Shown in pieces: positions 1 to 8,783 of a stretch of 64,000 nt of DNA. A program made the translations under genes and the position numbers. The first letter of the stretch is position 1, and every line of letters begins with the position of its first letter. The stretch lies in contig NZ_QRBF01000007.1 in assembly GCF_003363265.1 (NCBI RefSeq), positions 1-64,000 of the forward strand, read 5' to 3'. Source of the stretch: Dyella psychrodurans (GTDB lineage Bacteria; Pseudomonadota; Gammaproteobacteria; Xanthomonadales; Rhodanobacteraceae). The notes below the pieces were generated by a model. The model did not search any database and had not been told where the DNA came from. It saw nothing but the letters and a program-made list of their open reading frames with translations.

Positions 1-48
1 ATCACTTGCAACCTTCTCTTGAAGATCGCCCCGAAGCATTTCGTCCCG

Positions 49-88
49 GGTGAGCCGCCCATTCTACATCCCTTTGGCCTTCCGTCAA
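49..88 (-). promoter_or_regulatory. rRNA-type promoter reading out of the left edge
   Basis: On the minus strand TTGACG (88-83) and TAGAAT (66-61) are separated by 16 bp and followed by a G+C-rich discriminator (GGGCGGC, 60-54) and a leader running off the window. This is the architecture of stringently controlled rRNA P1 promoters. In several Xanthomonadales tyrS lies beside an rRNA operon, so a 16S gene just outside position 1 is inferred, not seen. Confidence 0.6.
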
Positions 89-281
89 CACCTTCAGCGA
101 TGATGCTTTGCCGAGGTGATTGCCGTGCGAAAGAGGTGCTGCGGCGGGGTGGCGAATACTAGGGAGGGCTCGCCATTTTGGCAAGCGATTTCGTGAATTT
201 TTTTTGCTTCGGCGCTAAGCGTCTGTTCTCACTGAATCTCGCGGCGTGATTGCGCGCGATGGCGCAACCACTTCGCACGCA

Positions 282-1493
282 TTACGCCTGCTTCAGAAGC
301 ACACGCGCGAAATTGCGCTTGCCTACTTGCAGCACTGCCTCGAACCCAGGCGCGAATATGCGTTGCGCATCTTCGATCACTTCCGCGTCGATACGCACGG
401 CGCGTTCCTTGAGTTTGCGGTTAGCTTCCGAATTGCTTGCCGTCAGGCCCGCCGCCGTCAGCAGCGCAGGAAGACGCAGGCCTTCGCCAGGCACGACAAT
501 CTCGGTGAGTGGCAGCAGACTGGTATCGCCTTCACCGCGCACGACGGCGTGCCAACCGGCGATGGCTTGTTCCGCCGCCGCCGCGTCGTGGAAACGCGTC
601 GCCAACTCGTATGCAAGACGCAGCTTGGCGTCGCGCGGGTTGAGCGCACCGCTCGCGATATCGCGCTTCATCCGCGCAAGCTCATCGAGTGAAACATCAA
701 AGCTGAGCAGCTCGAACCAGCGCCACATCAGGTCGTCGCCGATCTTCATGGTCTTGGTGACGATGTCGATGGCCGGCTCGTTGATGCCAATGTAGTTGCC
801 GAGCGACTTGGACATCTTGTTGACGCCGTCCAGGCCTTCCAGCAACGGCATGGTCAGCACGATCTGCGGCGGCTGGCCGTGATGCTCCTGCAGCATGCGC
901 CCCATCAGCAGATTGAACTTCTGGTCGGTGCCGCCAAGCTCGACGTCGCACTTCAGCGCCACCGAGTCATAGCCCTGCACCAGCGGATACAGGAATTCGT
1001 GGATGGCGATCGGCTGCTGCGAGGCGTAACGCTTGGCAAAATCGTCGCGCTCCAGCATGCGCGCGACCGTGTGCTGCGCGGCCAGCTTGATCATGTCGGC
1101 CGCCGTCATCTGGCCGAACCACTCGGAGTTGAAGCGCAACTCGGTTTTCCCGCGATCGAGAACCTTGTATACCTGCTCCGCATAGGTTTCTGCATTGGCC
1201 AGTACGTCTTCGCGCGTGAGCGGCTTGCGCGTGACGTTCTTGCCGGTCGGATCGCCGATCATGCCGGTGAAGTCGCCGATCAGAAAAATCACCGTATGCC
1301 CCAGATCCTGGAACTGGCGCATCTTGTTGAGCAGCACGGTGTGTCCCAGGTGCAAATCCGGCGCGGTCGGGTCGAAGCCCGCCTTGATGCGCAGGGGCCG
1401 CCCTAACTTCAGACGTTCAGCCAGATCTTCCCGCTTGATGATCTCGTCGGCGCCGCGCGCGATGGTAGCTAGCGCCTGCTCAAGCTCGTTCAT
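282..1493 (-). CDS. tyrS: Tyrosyl-tRNA synthetase (TyrZ-like class, 403 aa)
   Basis: Charges tRNA-Tyr with tyrosine in the cytoplasm. The class I signatures are present: HLGH at residues 48-51 and KMSKS at 226-230. The GGTD-QKFN segment of the tyrosine-binding fold is at about 187-194, and a C-terminal S4-like RNA-binding segment ([21 protein letters not shown]) runs from about residue 340. Length is typical of the roughly 400-aa TyrZ subtype. ATG start is supported by GAGGAA five bases upstream. It is divergent from the M23 peptidase gene and would be followed by the predicted rRNA operon. The identification is secure. Confidence 0.97.
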   Translation of the reverse strand: MNELEQALATIARGADEIIKREDLAERLKLGRPLRIKAGFDPTAPDLHLGHTVLLNKMRQFQDLGHTVIFLIGDFTGMIGDPTGKNVTRKPLTREDVLANAETYAEQVYKVLDRGKTELRFNSEWFGQMTAADMIKLAAQHTVARMLERDDFAKRYASQQPIAIHEFLYPLVQGYDSVALKCDVELGGTDQKFNLLMGRMLQEHHGQPPQIVLTMPLLEGLDGVNKMSKSLGNYIGINEPAIDIVTKTMKIGDDLMWRWFELLSFDVSLDELARMKRDIASGALNPRDAKLRLAYELATRFHDAAAAEQAIAGWHAVVRGEGDTSLLPLTEIVVPGEGLRLPALLTAAGLTASNSEANRKLKERAVRIDAEVIEDAQRIFAPGFEAVLQVGKRNFARVLLKQA

Positions 1494-1604
1494 GTATTCC
1501 TCGTGATTTAGGTGCCTAGACAGCCAATAAGGTGACCACGGCCGTCAATTGCGTTAATTGTGCGTTAACCGCAAACATCACGCAAACCCTTGATGCGAAA
1601 GGCG

Positions 1605-1634
1605 TTGACGCCATTTGCACAAGGTCGTTATGGT
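1605..1634 (+). promoter_or_regulatory. Candidate sigma-70 promoter for the M23 peptidase gene
   Basis: TTGACG (1605-1610) and TATGGT (1629-1634) are spaced by 18 bp in the tyrS/M23 divergent region. The -10 is weak. A nine-codon reading frame (ATG 1680, stop TGA 1707-1709) overlaps the ATG at 1709 and might couple translation. Both are inference from sequence pattern. Confidence 0.35.
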
Positions 1635-1708
1635 ACGCGCTTATTGATACTTTGTACCGCGGCGGGGGCGGGTACAGCCATGAATAAGAAGAATAAGGTT
1701 TATTGGTG

Positions 1709-3154
1709 ATGGCCGACGGCAAGCAAGACGCGCGCTCAGTGCGCAAACAGGCCATCCGCCGCAAGGCTCAACGCCGCCACTCTCACTTCTACGAACGCTG
1801 CGCTCACTGGTCTTTCAATGGCCAGGGCGAAGGTACGCCTATTCATTGGCATCGCGAACGCTGGATCCTCGCTGCGACAGGCTTGCTGATTACGCTGCTG
1901 TCCGGCTTCCTTATTCCTGCGTGGGCGACGGCGATGAAGCCCGTGGCCGTTGAGCCGGTCGAACACACCTTGCTGCCGCTTGCGCTGCCGAAGATCGTAG
2001 CGCCGACGCTCAAAGCACCTGCCGTGGAAGACTGGCGCGTTGTACAGGTACGCCCTGGCCAGACGCTTTCCGATATTTTCCAGAGCCAGGGACTGAGCCT
2101 TACCGACCTGCAGACCGTGGTGGATAACGCGGGCGACGCAAAGGCCGCGCTTCACCATATCCATCCCGGCCAGGAGTTCGATTTCCTGATCGGGCGCAAC
2201 GGCAATCTGGAAGGCATCCGCTTCGATAAAGATGAAGCCACGCGCGCCATCATCCGACTCGACAGCAACGCGCCCAGCGTCGCCACCGTGGTGCGCGCCG
2301 TGGAAACGCGAGAGCAAGTCGCGCATGGCGTGATCGAAGATTCGCTGTTCGCGGCCGCCAACAAGGCCGGCCTCAGCAATGCGATGGTGATCAAGCTCGC
2401 GGACCTGTTCAAGTACGACGTCGACTTCGTGCAGGATCTGCGCGTGGGAGACAGCTTCACCGTCATCTACGACAACGTGTATCGCGACGGCGCGTATCTG
2501 CATGAAGGCGATATCGTCGCCGCCGAATTCGTCAACCAGGGACATCGCTATACCGCCTATCGCTTCAAGCGCGCCGACGGCAGCGACGGCTGGTTCAGCG
2601 AGGATGGCCGTCCGATCCAGAAGTCCTTCCTGCGCATTCCGGTGGATTTCACGCGCATCTCTTCGCCATTCAGCGCGGCGCGCATGCATCCGATCCTTGG
2701 CTTGATGCGCGCGCACAAAGGTGTGGACTACGCAGCGCCGACGGGTACGCCGATTCACGCTGCGGGCGATGGCGTGATCAAGTACCGCGCCTGGATGAAC
2801 GGCTACGGCAACTTCGTGATCATCCAGCACGACAGCCACATCAGCACCGCCTACGGCCACATGTCGCGCTTCGCCACCGAACGCGTCGGTCAGCACGTGC
2901 ATCAGGGCGACATCATCGGCTACGTCGGCATGACAGGCCTGGCGACCGGTCCGCATCTGCACTATGAATTCCGTGTGGATGGCGTGCAGCGCAATCCGCA
3001 GACCGTCACGCTACCCAAGCCGGAACCGCTGCCGGGTGCCCAGATGGCGAAGTTCGAGAGCACGGTGGTGAAGCCACAGCTCGCGCGCCTGATGGGAATC
3101 GACAACAACTACAAGCTTGCGCAGGCCGAATCGACCAAGCGCAGTGACGATTGA
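1709..3154 (+). CDS. Membrane-anchored M23 peptidoglycan endopeptidase
   Basis: Predicted inner-membrane anchored zinc endopeptidase that cuts peptide cross-links of peptidoglycan in the periplasm. A basic cytoplasmic N-terminus is followed by one membrane segment (about 51-74), an OapA/LysM-like segment (about 110-150, VRPGQTLSDIF) and a C-terminal M23 (LytM) domain. Zinc ligands are visible as HKGVD (His about 336, Asp about 340) and HLHYE (about 416-420), so the domain should be active. Start is ambiguous: TTG 1703, GTG 1706 and ATG 1709 are in frame; AAGG at 1695-1698 suits GTG or ATG best. The stop overlaps the first possible start of anmK, so the two are probably cotranscribed. Confidence 0.9.
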   Translation: MADGKQDARSVRKQAIRRKAQRRHSHFYERCAHWSFNGQGEGTPIHWHRERWILAATGLLITLLSGFLIPAWATAMKPVAVEPVEHTLLPLALPKIVAPTLKAPAVEDWRVVQVRPGQTLSDIFQSQGLSLTDLQTVVDNAGDAKAALHHIHPGQEFDFLIGRNGNLEGIRFDKDEATRAIIRLDSNAPSVATVVRAVETREQVAHGVIEDSLFAAANKAGLSNAMVIKLADLFKYDVDFVQDLRVGDSFTVIYDNVYRDGAYLHEGDIVAAEFVNQGHRYTAYRFKRADGSDGWFSEDGRPIQKSFLRIPVDFTRISSPFSAARMHPILGLMRAHKGVDYAAPTGTPIHAAGDGVIKYRAWMNGYGNFVIIQHDSHISTAYGHMSRFATERVGQHVHQGDIIGYVGMTGLATGPHLHYEFRVDGVQRNPQTVTLPKPEPLPGAQMAKFESTVVKPQLARLMGIDNNYKLAQAESTKRSDD

Positions 3155-4290
3155 GCCATCGCGTGAATGACGCTTCGGCGCTTTACATCGGTCTGATTTC
3201 CGGCACCAGCGCAGACGGCATCGACGCCGCGCTGGTGCGATTCGAGCAGAACATCCCGCAACTTGTGCACGCGCTGACGCACCCATGGCCGGATGCGCTG
3301 CGCACGCAAATCCTGCGCGTCGCACAGGATGAAACCAAACTCGATCTGGATGCCTACGGGCGGCTCGACGTCGCCATCGGCGAAACATTCGCCGATGCTG
3401 CATGTGAACTGCTTGAACAAAGCGGGACACCAGCCAGAGCCGTGCGAGCGATCGGCTCGCACGGCCAGACGATTCGCCATCGACCGACCGGCGAACATCC
3501 TTTCACCCTGCAGATTGGCGATGCGAGCGTCATCGCCGAACGCAGCGGCATCGACGTGGTCGCTGATTTTCGCCGCGCCGATGTGGCAGCAGGCGGCCAG
3601 GGCGCACCGTTACTTCCCGCTGTGCATGCCATGTTGCTGGCACTTCAGGGCCGCACACGCGTCGTGCTCAATCTGGGCGGCATCGCCAACATCACCGTGT
3701 TGTCGGCCGACGGTCGCGTATCGGGATTCGACACGGGTCCGGCCAACGGCCTGCTCGACGCCTGGTGCCTGCGGCACCGCGGCGAAGCCTTCGACCGCGA
3801 CGGCGCATTTGCGCGCAGCGGACACGTCGATGCCGCGTTGCTCTCCAAGCTGCTGGATGATCCGTACTTCCGACTGCCCCCACCTAAAAGCACGGGACGT
3901 GAACATTTCCACCTCGGCTGGCTGGACGCGCAACTATCGTCGATGACCTTGTCGCCAGCCGATGTCCAGGCAACGTTGCTTGAATTGACAGCCAGAAGCG
4001 TTGCGGAGGCCATCGCGCAACATGCTAACGATGCCGTCGATGTGCTCCTGTGCGGCGGCGGCGTCCACAATGGCACGTTGGTACAGCGATTGGACGAACT
4101 GCTTCAGCCACGTGAACTGCGTAGCACCGCCGATTACGGCGTCGACCCGGATTATCTGGAGGCCACCGCATTTGCGTGGCTTGCCCGACAGCGCCTGCTG
4201 GGATTGCCGGGGAATCTGCCCGCCGTCACCGGCGCGCGGGGACTACGCGTGCTGGGTGCCATCCATGCGGCACATCATGCATCAAACTGA
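3151..4290 (+). CDS. anmK: Anhydro-N-acetylmuramic acid kinase
   Basis: Phosphorylates and opens 1,6-anhydro-MurNAc during cell-wall recycling, giving MurNAc-6-P. The ATP-binding GLISGTSADGID motif lies at about residues 14-25. The family signature with the presumed catalytic aspartate (DFRRADVAAGGQGAP) and NLGGIAN are intact, and length (about 375-379 aa) is normal. The frame opens with TTG at 3151, which overlaps the previous stop; GTG at 3163 is an equally plausible start. Linkage with the M23 peptidase and the nearby ampG makes a wall-recycling neighbourhood. Confidence 0.95.
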   Translation: MSHRVNDASALYIGLISGTSADGIDAALVRFEQNIPQLVHALTHPWPDALRTQILRVAQDETKLDLDAYGRLDVAIGETFADAACELLEQSGTPARAVRAIGSHGQTIRHRPTGEHPFTLQIGDASVIAERSGIDVVADFRRADVAAGGQGAPLLPAVHAMLLALQGRTRVVLNLGGIANITVLSADGRVSGFDTGPANGLLDAWCLRHRGEAFDRDGAFARSGHVDAALLSKLLDDPYFRLPPPKSTGREHFHLGWLDAQLSSMTLSPADVQATLLELTARSVAEAIAQHANDAVDVLLCGGGVHNGTLVQRLDELLQPRELRSTADYGVDPDYLEATAFAWLARQRLLGLPGNLPAVTGARGLRVLGAIHAAHHASN

Positions 4291-4308
4291 ATCAGCGAAC
4301 AAAATCGA

Positions 4309-4593
4309 TTAGCGGCCCACTGGAGCGAGCTGCTCCGCGCGCGTTACCGATAGCGCCTGCATGGCCTCCTGGAATGCCGCCTGTTCGCTTGCATCCCATT
4401 CGCCCGTGGGCTTCGCCAGTTCCTTGGATTCGAGTGAATTCTCAGCATGCAGTCCCGCGCTTTCTGCCACACCCAAACCGCGCCGCAGCGCCTGCAGCAC
4501 TACATCGTTGATCGACCACTGGCGCTCTTTGGCGAGCGACTGGATGCGCTCAGCCATCAGACGATCGATGTGACGAATCATGATATCCGGCAT
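4309..4593 (-). CDS. Small ribbon-helix-helix protein (antitoxin-like)
   Basis: A 94-aa protein whose first 45 residues (PDIMIRHIDRLMAERIQS, then INDVVLQALRRGLG) look like the ribbon-helix-helix DNA-binding fold of FitA/Arc-type antitoxins. The C-terminal half is acidic and unassigned. Start at ATG 4593 is preferred over an upstream in-frame ATG because GGAG lies nine bases ahead. There is no adjacent PIN or other toxin gene, so it may be an orphan antitoxin or a small regulator. Confidence 0.6.
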   Translation of the reverse strand: MPDIMIRHIDRLMAERIQSLAKERQWSINDVVLQALRRGLGVAESAGLHAENSLESKELAKPTGEWDASEQAAFQEAMQALSVTRAEQLAPVGR

Positions 4594-4727
4594 ATGGCGT
4601 CGCTCCGTGCCATGTAGCCCCTGTGTGCTGATAGTCGCCAACCCGCGTTGCGCTGGCAATCACCAGCGCAACGTTCCGTGGGCAAGTTGGCAATCGAGAT
4701 GTGAACGCGTTTGCGACTGCGCCAAAG

Positions 4728-6026
4728 TTAAGCCGAGCCCGGTTCGTCGTAGCGGAAGCGCCGCCAGAGGCAAGCAAAAAGCAGCATGGCTGGCAGCATC
4801 GAGAACACCGTAATCACAAAGTAACCGCCATAACCAAGAGCCGTGACAATGCCGCCAGCGAAAAAGCCGAGCATCTTGCCAGGCAAGTTCACCAGTGAAC
4901 TCAACAGCGCGTATTGCGTCGCCGTGTGCTGACGATTCACCAGCAGCGACAGAAACGCCACCGTCGGCGGCCCAAGCAGCCCCTCGGCGAAGTTCTGCCC
5001 GGAAATGGCCACCGTCAACATCGTCAGGTCGCCGTGGTGATGGATCAGCAGCAGGTACAAAAGGTTGCTGCAGCTTTCCAGCACGATGCACACGCCCAGC
5101 GTGCGCCACGCCCCCCAGCGCGCAACCGACGCACCGCCCGCGAATGCACCCGCGATCCCGATCCAGACGCCGTAGATTTTGGTGATCGCACCGATTTCCG
5201 TCTTGGAAAAACCCATGTCGCGATAGAACGGACTCATCACGCCGCCAACAATGGCCTGCTCGGGAATCTTGAAGAGCAGGATGAACAGCAGCGTGAGCCC
5301 GGCGATGGCCCAGCCGTAACGACGGAAAAAATCCGTGAATGGGTCAATCACGCTATCGCGCATGGCGTCGCGCCATGACGACGGCGCCACGCGACGCACA
5401 TCCGGCTCACGCATCGACAGCGTGGTGAGAATCGGCACCGCCATCATGACCGCCATCAACGTGTAGACCTTGGCCCAGGCGATGTGATCGGCCAGGATCA
5501 GTGCGATCGCACCCGCCGCCAGCAGACCAAGACGATAGCCAAGCGAATACGTCGCCACCAAGGCGCCCTGCGCGGACGGCGGCGCGATCTCGATGCGATA
5601 GGCATCGATGGCGATGTCCTGCGTGGCGCCCATGAACGCGACGAACAACGTCATCGCCACGAACGGCACAAGCTGATGTGGCGTTAGCGCCGCCATCCCG
5701 AGCAGGCCGGCGAACACTCCCAGTTGCGCGAGCAATAGCCAGCCGCGGCGCTGACCCAGTCGCGTAAAGAGCGGCAAACGCCAATGATCCAGCAAAGGAG
5801 CCCAGACGAATTTGAACGCGTAGGTCATGCCCGCGCTGGCGATCATCGTGATGTCCGTCAGCACGATGCCGTTTTCTTTCAGCCAGAACGCCAAGGTTCC
5901 TGCCACCAGCAAAAACGGCAGACCCGACGAAAAACCGAGCAGGCACATCGTCCACGCAGCCGGCTGCGAAAACGCGCGCAAAACAGATGGCTTGCGCGCC
6001 TGCCCCACGCCAGGATCAGTCGGCAT
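4728..6026 (-). CDS. ampG: AmpG-family muropeptide permease (MFS)
   Basis: A 432-aa major-facilitator protein with about 12 hydrophobic segments. The N-terminus (MCLLGFSSGLPFLLVAGTLAFWL) and the FVWAPLLDHW and GATQDIAIDAYRIE motifs are characteristic of AmpG, which imports GlcNAc-anhydroMurNAc peptides into the cytoplasm. This supplies the substrate route for AnmK encoded just to the left on the other strand. Its start overlaps the 3' end of xthA by 11 nt, so the two are probably cotranscribed. In species with ampC, AmpG also influences beta-lactamase induction; no ampC is visible here. Confidence 0.88.
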   Translation of the reverse strand: MPTDPGVGQARKPSVLRAFSQPAAWTMCLLGFSSGLPFLLVAGTLAFWLKENGIVLTDITMIASAGMTYAFKFVWAPLLDHWRLPLFTRLGQRRGWLLLAQLGVFAGLLGMAALTPHQLVPFVAMTLFVAFMGATQDIAIDAYRIEIAPPSAQGALVATYSLGYRLGLLAAGAIALILADHIAWAKVYTLMAVMMAVPILTTLSMREPDVRRVAPSSWRDAMRDSVIDPFTDFFRRYGWAIAGLTLLFILLFKIPEQAIVGGVMSPFYRDMGFSKTEIGAITKIYGVWIGIAGAFAGGASVARWGAWRTLGVCIVLESCSNLLYLLLIHHHGDLTMLTVAISGQNFAEGLLGPPTVAFLSLLVNRQHTATQYALLSSLVNLPGKMLGFFAGGIVTALGYGGYFVITVFSMLPAMLLFACLWRRFRYDEPGSA

Positions 6027-6786
6027 AGTCGACGGTAAACGGCGCGTGATCGGAGAAACGCTCGTCGCGATAGACAGAACAGTGCTTCAGACGATCACGC
6101 AATGAAGGCGTCACCACCTGATAATCGATGCGCCATCCCACATTGTTTTCGCGAGCGCGGCCGCGGTTGGACCACCACGTGTATTCCACCGCATCCGGCT
6201 TGATTGCACGGAAACTGTCCACCCAGCCGCGCTGCTTGAACAGAAGATCGAGCCACGCACGCTCTTCGGGCAGGCAGCCTGAATTTTTCTGATTGGACGA
6301 CCAGTTCTTGATGTCATCCTTGGTATGCACGATGTTCCAGTCACCGCAGATCACGTAATCGCGCTTGCTCTTGAGCCACTTGTCGAAAATGGGGGTGATC
6401 CAGTCCATCACCTTGAACTTGAATTGCTGACGCTCATCGCCCGACGATCCCGAAGGCACGTAAAGCGAGACCACGCTGAGGTTGCCGAACCGCGCCTCGA
6501 TATAACGCCCTTCGTTATCGAATTCATCCCAGCCCAGCTCGGTGAGCACCTTGTCCGGCTCGCGTTTGGCGTAGATCGCTACGCCGCTGTAGCCCTTCTT
6601 GCTGGTGGCATCACGGTAAAAACAGTGATGTCCATCGGGGCGGAACATCGGATCGGTGAGCTGATCCTCTTGCGCCTTGGTTTCCTGCAGGCAGACCACA
6701 TCCGCGCGCTGTTTGTGCAGCCATTCGAACACGCCCTTGTTGGCGGCGGAGCGGATGCCATTGGCGTTCAGGGTGATAATGCGCAT
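6016..6786 (-). CDS. xthA: Exodeoxyribonuclease III / AP endonuclease
   Basis: Base-excision repair nuclease of the EEP fold. Metal and active-site motifs are complete: LNANGIRSA (residues 6-14), QETKAQ with Glu35, YSGVAIYAK, GDWNIVH, and the terminal SDHAPF. Length of 256 aa fits the family. It is the first gene of a minus-strand pair with ampG and is divergent from a GNAT gene 35 nt away, so the short gap must hold both promoters. No irregularity is seen. Confidence 0.95.
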   Translation of the reverse strand: MRIITLNANGIRSAANKGVFEWLHKQRADVVCLQETKAQEDQLTDPMFRPDGHHCFYRDATSKKGYSGVAIYAKREPDKVLTELGWDEFDNEGRYIEARFGNLSVVSLYVPSGSSGDERQQFKFKVMDWITPIFDKWLKSKRDYVICGDWNIVHTKDDIKNWSSNQKNSGCLPEERAWLDLLFKQRGWVDSFRAIKPDAVEYTWWSNRGRARENNVGWRIDYQVVTPSLRDRLKHCSVYRDERFSDHAPFTVDYAD

Positions 6787-6821
6787 GGGCGTTCCTCGTG
6801 TGATGCGTCATCATAGCAACC

Positions 6822-7316
6822 ATGCCTGATTTGCCCGCCATCCGCGTTGTCCCGGTGACGCCGGAATGGCGCCATGCCTTGCTCCAGTTGCGCGTCACCG
6901 CACCACAGCGCGATTTCGTGAGCGACATCGAGCCATCCCTGTCCGACGCCGAAAACTGTCCGGGCAGCGAGCCCATGGCCATCCTCTACAACGAAGAACC
7001 GGTGGGCTACTACCGCATCGAGGCGCATGCAGGCAGCTTGGCCGATCGCGATTTCGATCGTCCAGCCGTGGGCTTGCGTTCGTTCTTCATCGATCATCGC
7101 TGGCAGGGACGCGGACTCGCAACGCAAGCGCTGTCGGCGCTGACCGCGGACCTGGGTGTTCGCTATCCCGACGCGCGAATGGTGGTCTTGCTGGTCAATT
7201 GCCGTAATCTCGCCGCACTGCGACTTTATCTGCGTGCATGCTTCGTCGACACCGGCGAGCTGTACCATGGCGGGCGCTCCGGGCCGCAGCATCTGTTGTG
7301 GCGCACCCTGCCCTGA
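6822..7316 (+). CDS. GNAT-family N-acetyltransferase
   Basis: A 164-aa protein with the acetyl-CoA binding core of the GNAT fold: RSFFIDHRWQGRGLATQAL (about residues 86-104) contains the Q/R-x-x-G-x-G/A loop. The following LVNCRNLAALRLYLRACF is the typical motif-B region. Substrate unknown. It precedes pyrE by 24 nt on the same strand and could be cotranscribed with it. Confidence 0.8.
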   Translation: MPDLPAIRVVPVTPEWRHALLQLRVTAPQRDFVSDIEPSLSDAENCPGSEPMAILYNEEPVGYYRIEAHAGSLADRDFDRPAVGLRSFFIDHRWQGRGLATQALSALTADLGVRYPDARMVVLLVNCRNLAALRLYLRACFVDTGELYHGGRSGPQHLLWRTLP

Positions 7317-7340
7317 CCCAACTTTTGACGAGATTTTCCT

Positions 7341-7988
7341 GTGCACGATTACCAGCGCGACTTCATCGAACTTACCTTGCAACGCGACGTGCTGCGCTTT
7401 GGCGAATTCACACTCAAGTCCGGTCGCCAAAGTCCGTATTTCTTCAACATGGGGCGCATCGATTCGGGCGCCGCCTTGGCCCGCCTCGGACGTGCCTACG
7501 CGGCGGCGGTGGTGAATTCGGGGCTGCAAGTGGACATGCTGTTCGGTCCCGCCTACAAGGGCATTGCGCTTGCAGCTGCGACTGCCATGGCGCTGGCCGA
7601 CCAACATGGCCGGGATGTTCCATGGGCCTATAACCGCAAGGAAGCGAAGGATCACGGCGAAGGTGGCGTGCTGGTGGGCGCCCCGCTCAAGGGACGCGTG
7701 CTGATTGTTGACGATGTCATGACGGCAGGCACCGCAGTGCGCGAATCGCTGAACCTGATCCATGCAAAGGGTGCGACGCCGGCTGGCGTGCTGATCGCCC
7801 TGGACCGCCAGGAGCGCGGCCAGGGCGATCTGTCCGCAGCCCAGGAAGTGCAACGCGACTACGGCATTCCCGTGATCGCCATCACCGGTTTCAGCGATGT
7901 TCTGGCCTACGCCGGCGAGCGTCCCGACCTGACCGCGGAGCACCAGCGCCTGCTCGCCTATCGCGAGCGCTACGGTGTCCGGGAGTAG
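7341..7988 (+). CDS. pyrE: Orotate phosphoribosyltransferase
   Basis: Transfers phosphoribose from PRPP to orotate, giving OMP, in de novo pyrimidine synthesis. The PRPP-binding loop [16 protein letters not shown] is at about residues 119-134, and the family N-terminus ([17 protein letters not shown]) and FGPAYKGI loop are present. At 215 aa it is of normal length. GTG start at 7341 gives the conserved N-terminus; the ribosome-binding site is weak. Confidence 0.96.
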   Translation: MHDYQRDFIELTLQRDVLRFGEFTLKSGRQSPYFFNMGRIDSGAALARLGRAYAAAVVNSGLQVDMLFGPAYKGIALAAATAMALADQHGRDVPWAYNRKEAKDHGEGGVLVGAPLKGRVLIVDDVMTAGTAVRESLNLIHAKGATPAGVLIALDRQERGQGDLSAAQEVQRDYGIPVIAITGFSDVLAYAGERPDLTAEHQRLLAYRERYGVRE

Positions 7989-8080
7989 TTCCTTGCGGTT
8001 GCAGTGAATTCAGTCACGCGGGCGCATATCTGCAATCCAGCACGTCATGGCCCGCGGCTATACTGGACCGAGGAGGAATC

Positions 8081-8734
8081 ATGCGTCGACTCGTGCTCAT
8101 TGCGTCCATCACTTTGTCGCTCGGCCTCGCCGGTCAGGCGGCTGCCGAGCAAACTACTTCCAGTGGCATCCACTATCGCTGGGTGGATGCAAGCGGCCTG
8201 CCGCATTACAGCGACGGCCTGACCAATGATGCAGTGAAGTACGGCTACGACGTGATCAGCGTCAATGGCATGGTCATTCAACACGTGGGGCGGGCGCTTT
8301 CGCCTTCCGAGCGCGCAGCCGCCGACAAGCAGGCTGCCGAAGAAGCTGCCAAACAGCATGCGATCGAGGCGCGGAAGCGTGCCGACATGGATCTGTTGAA
8401 CACCTATCCCGATGAGGATGCCCTCAAGACCGAACAGCAGCAGATCCTTGAAAACCTCGACGATCAGATGAGCACCACACGTGCCAATCTGCACAGTCAG
8501 GACGCTGCATTGACCGACCTGCTCAACCGCGCCGCCGATAACGAACGAGCCAAGCAGCCGGTACCGAAGTTCCTCACCGACCAGATCTCTGCCGAGCGCA
8601 ACGTCGTCGCCAACGAAAGGGCACTGCTTCAACGCCAGAAGGAAAGCCGGGACGCGACGGTGCAACAACAGGCACAGGAACTCCAGCACTATCGCGAATT
8701 GAAGGCCGCCCAGAAGGAAGATCGCGGCTACTGA
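8081..8734 (+). CDS. Secreted DUF4124-domain protein with coiled coil
   Basis: A 217-aa exported protein. The signal peptide (about 1-23, ending AAAE) is followed by a DUF4124 domain (HYRWVDASGLPHYSD, about residues 30-60) and then a long charged Ala/Glu/Gln-rich helix (about 75-217) that should form a coiled coil. The ATG is preceded by a strong GAGGAGG site. DUF4124 proteins are common in Xanthomonadales and of unknown function. The 3' flank holds a weak 7-bp hairpin (8737-8760). Confidence 0.82.
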   Translation: MRRLVLIASITLSLGLAGQAAAEQTTSSGIHYRWVDASGLPHYSDGLTNDAVKYGYDVISVNGMVIQHVGRALSPSERAAADKQAAEEAAKQHAIEARKRADMDLLNTYPDEDALKTEQQQILENLDDQMSTTRANLHSQDAALTDLLNRAADNERAKQPVPKFLTDQISAERNVVANERALLQRQKESRDATVQQQAQELQHYRELKAAQKEDRGY

Positions 8735-8783
8735 TCGCCGGTGGCGTCACCGTCACCGGCTACGGAACCTATCCTCACAGGCT

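Noticed and set aside
1736-2962. Long minus-strand frame (408 codons)
   Set aside because: Antisense to the M23 peptidase gene, His/Arg/Val-rich composition typical of a shadow frame in G+C-rich DNA.
4309-4593. Toxin-antitoxin pair
   Set aside because: Only the antitoxin-like gene is present; no toxin ORF adjoins it.
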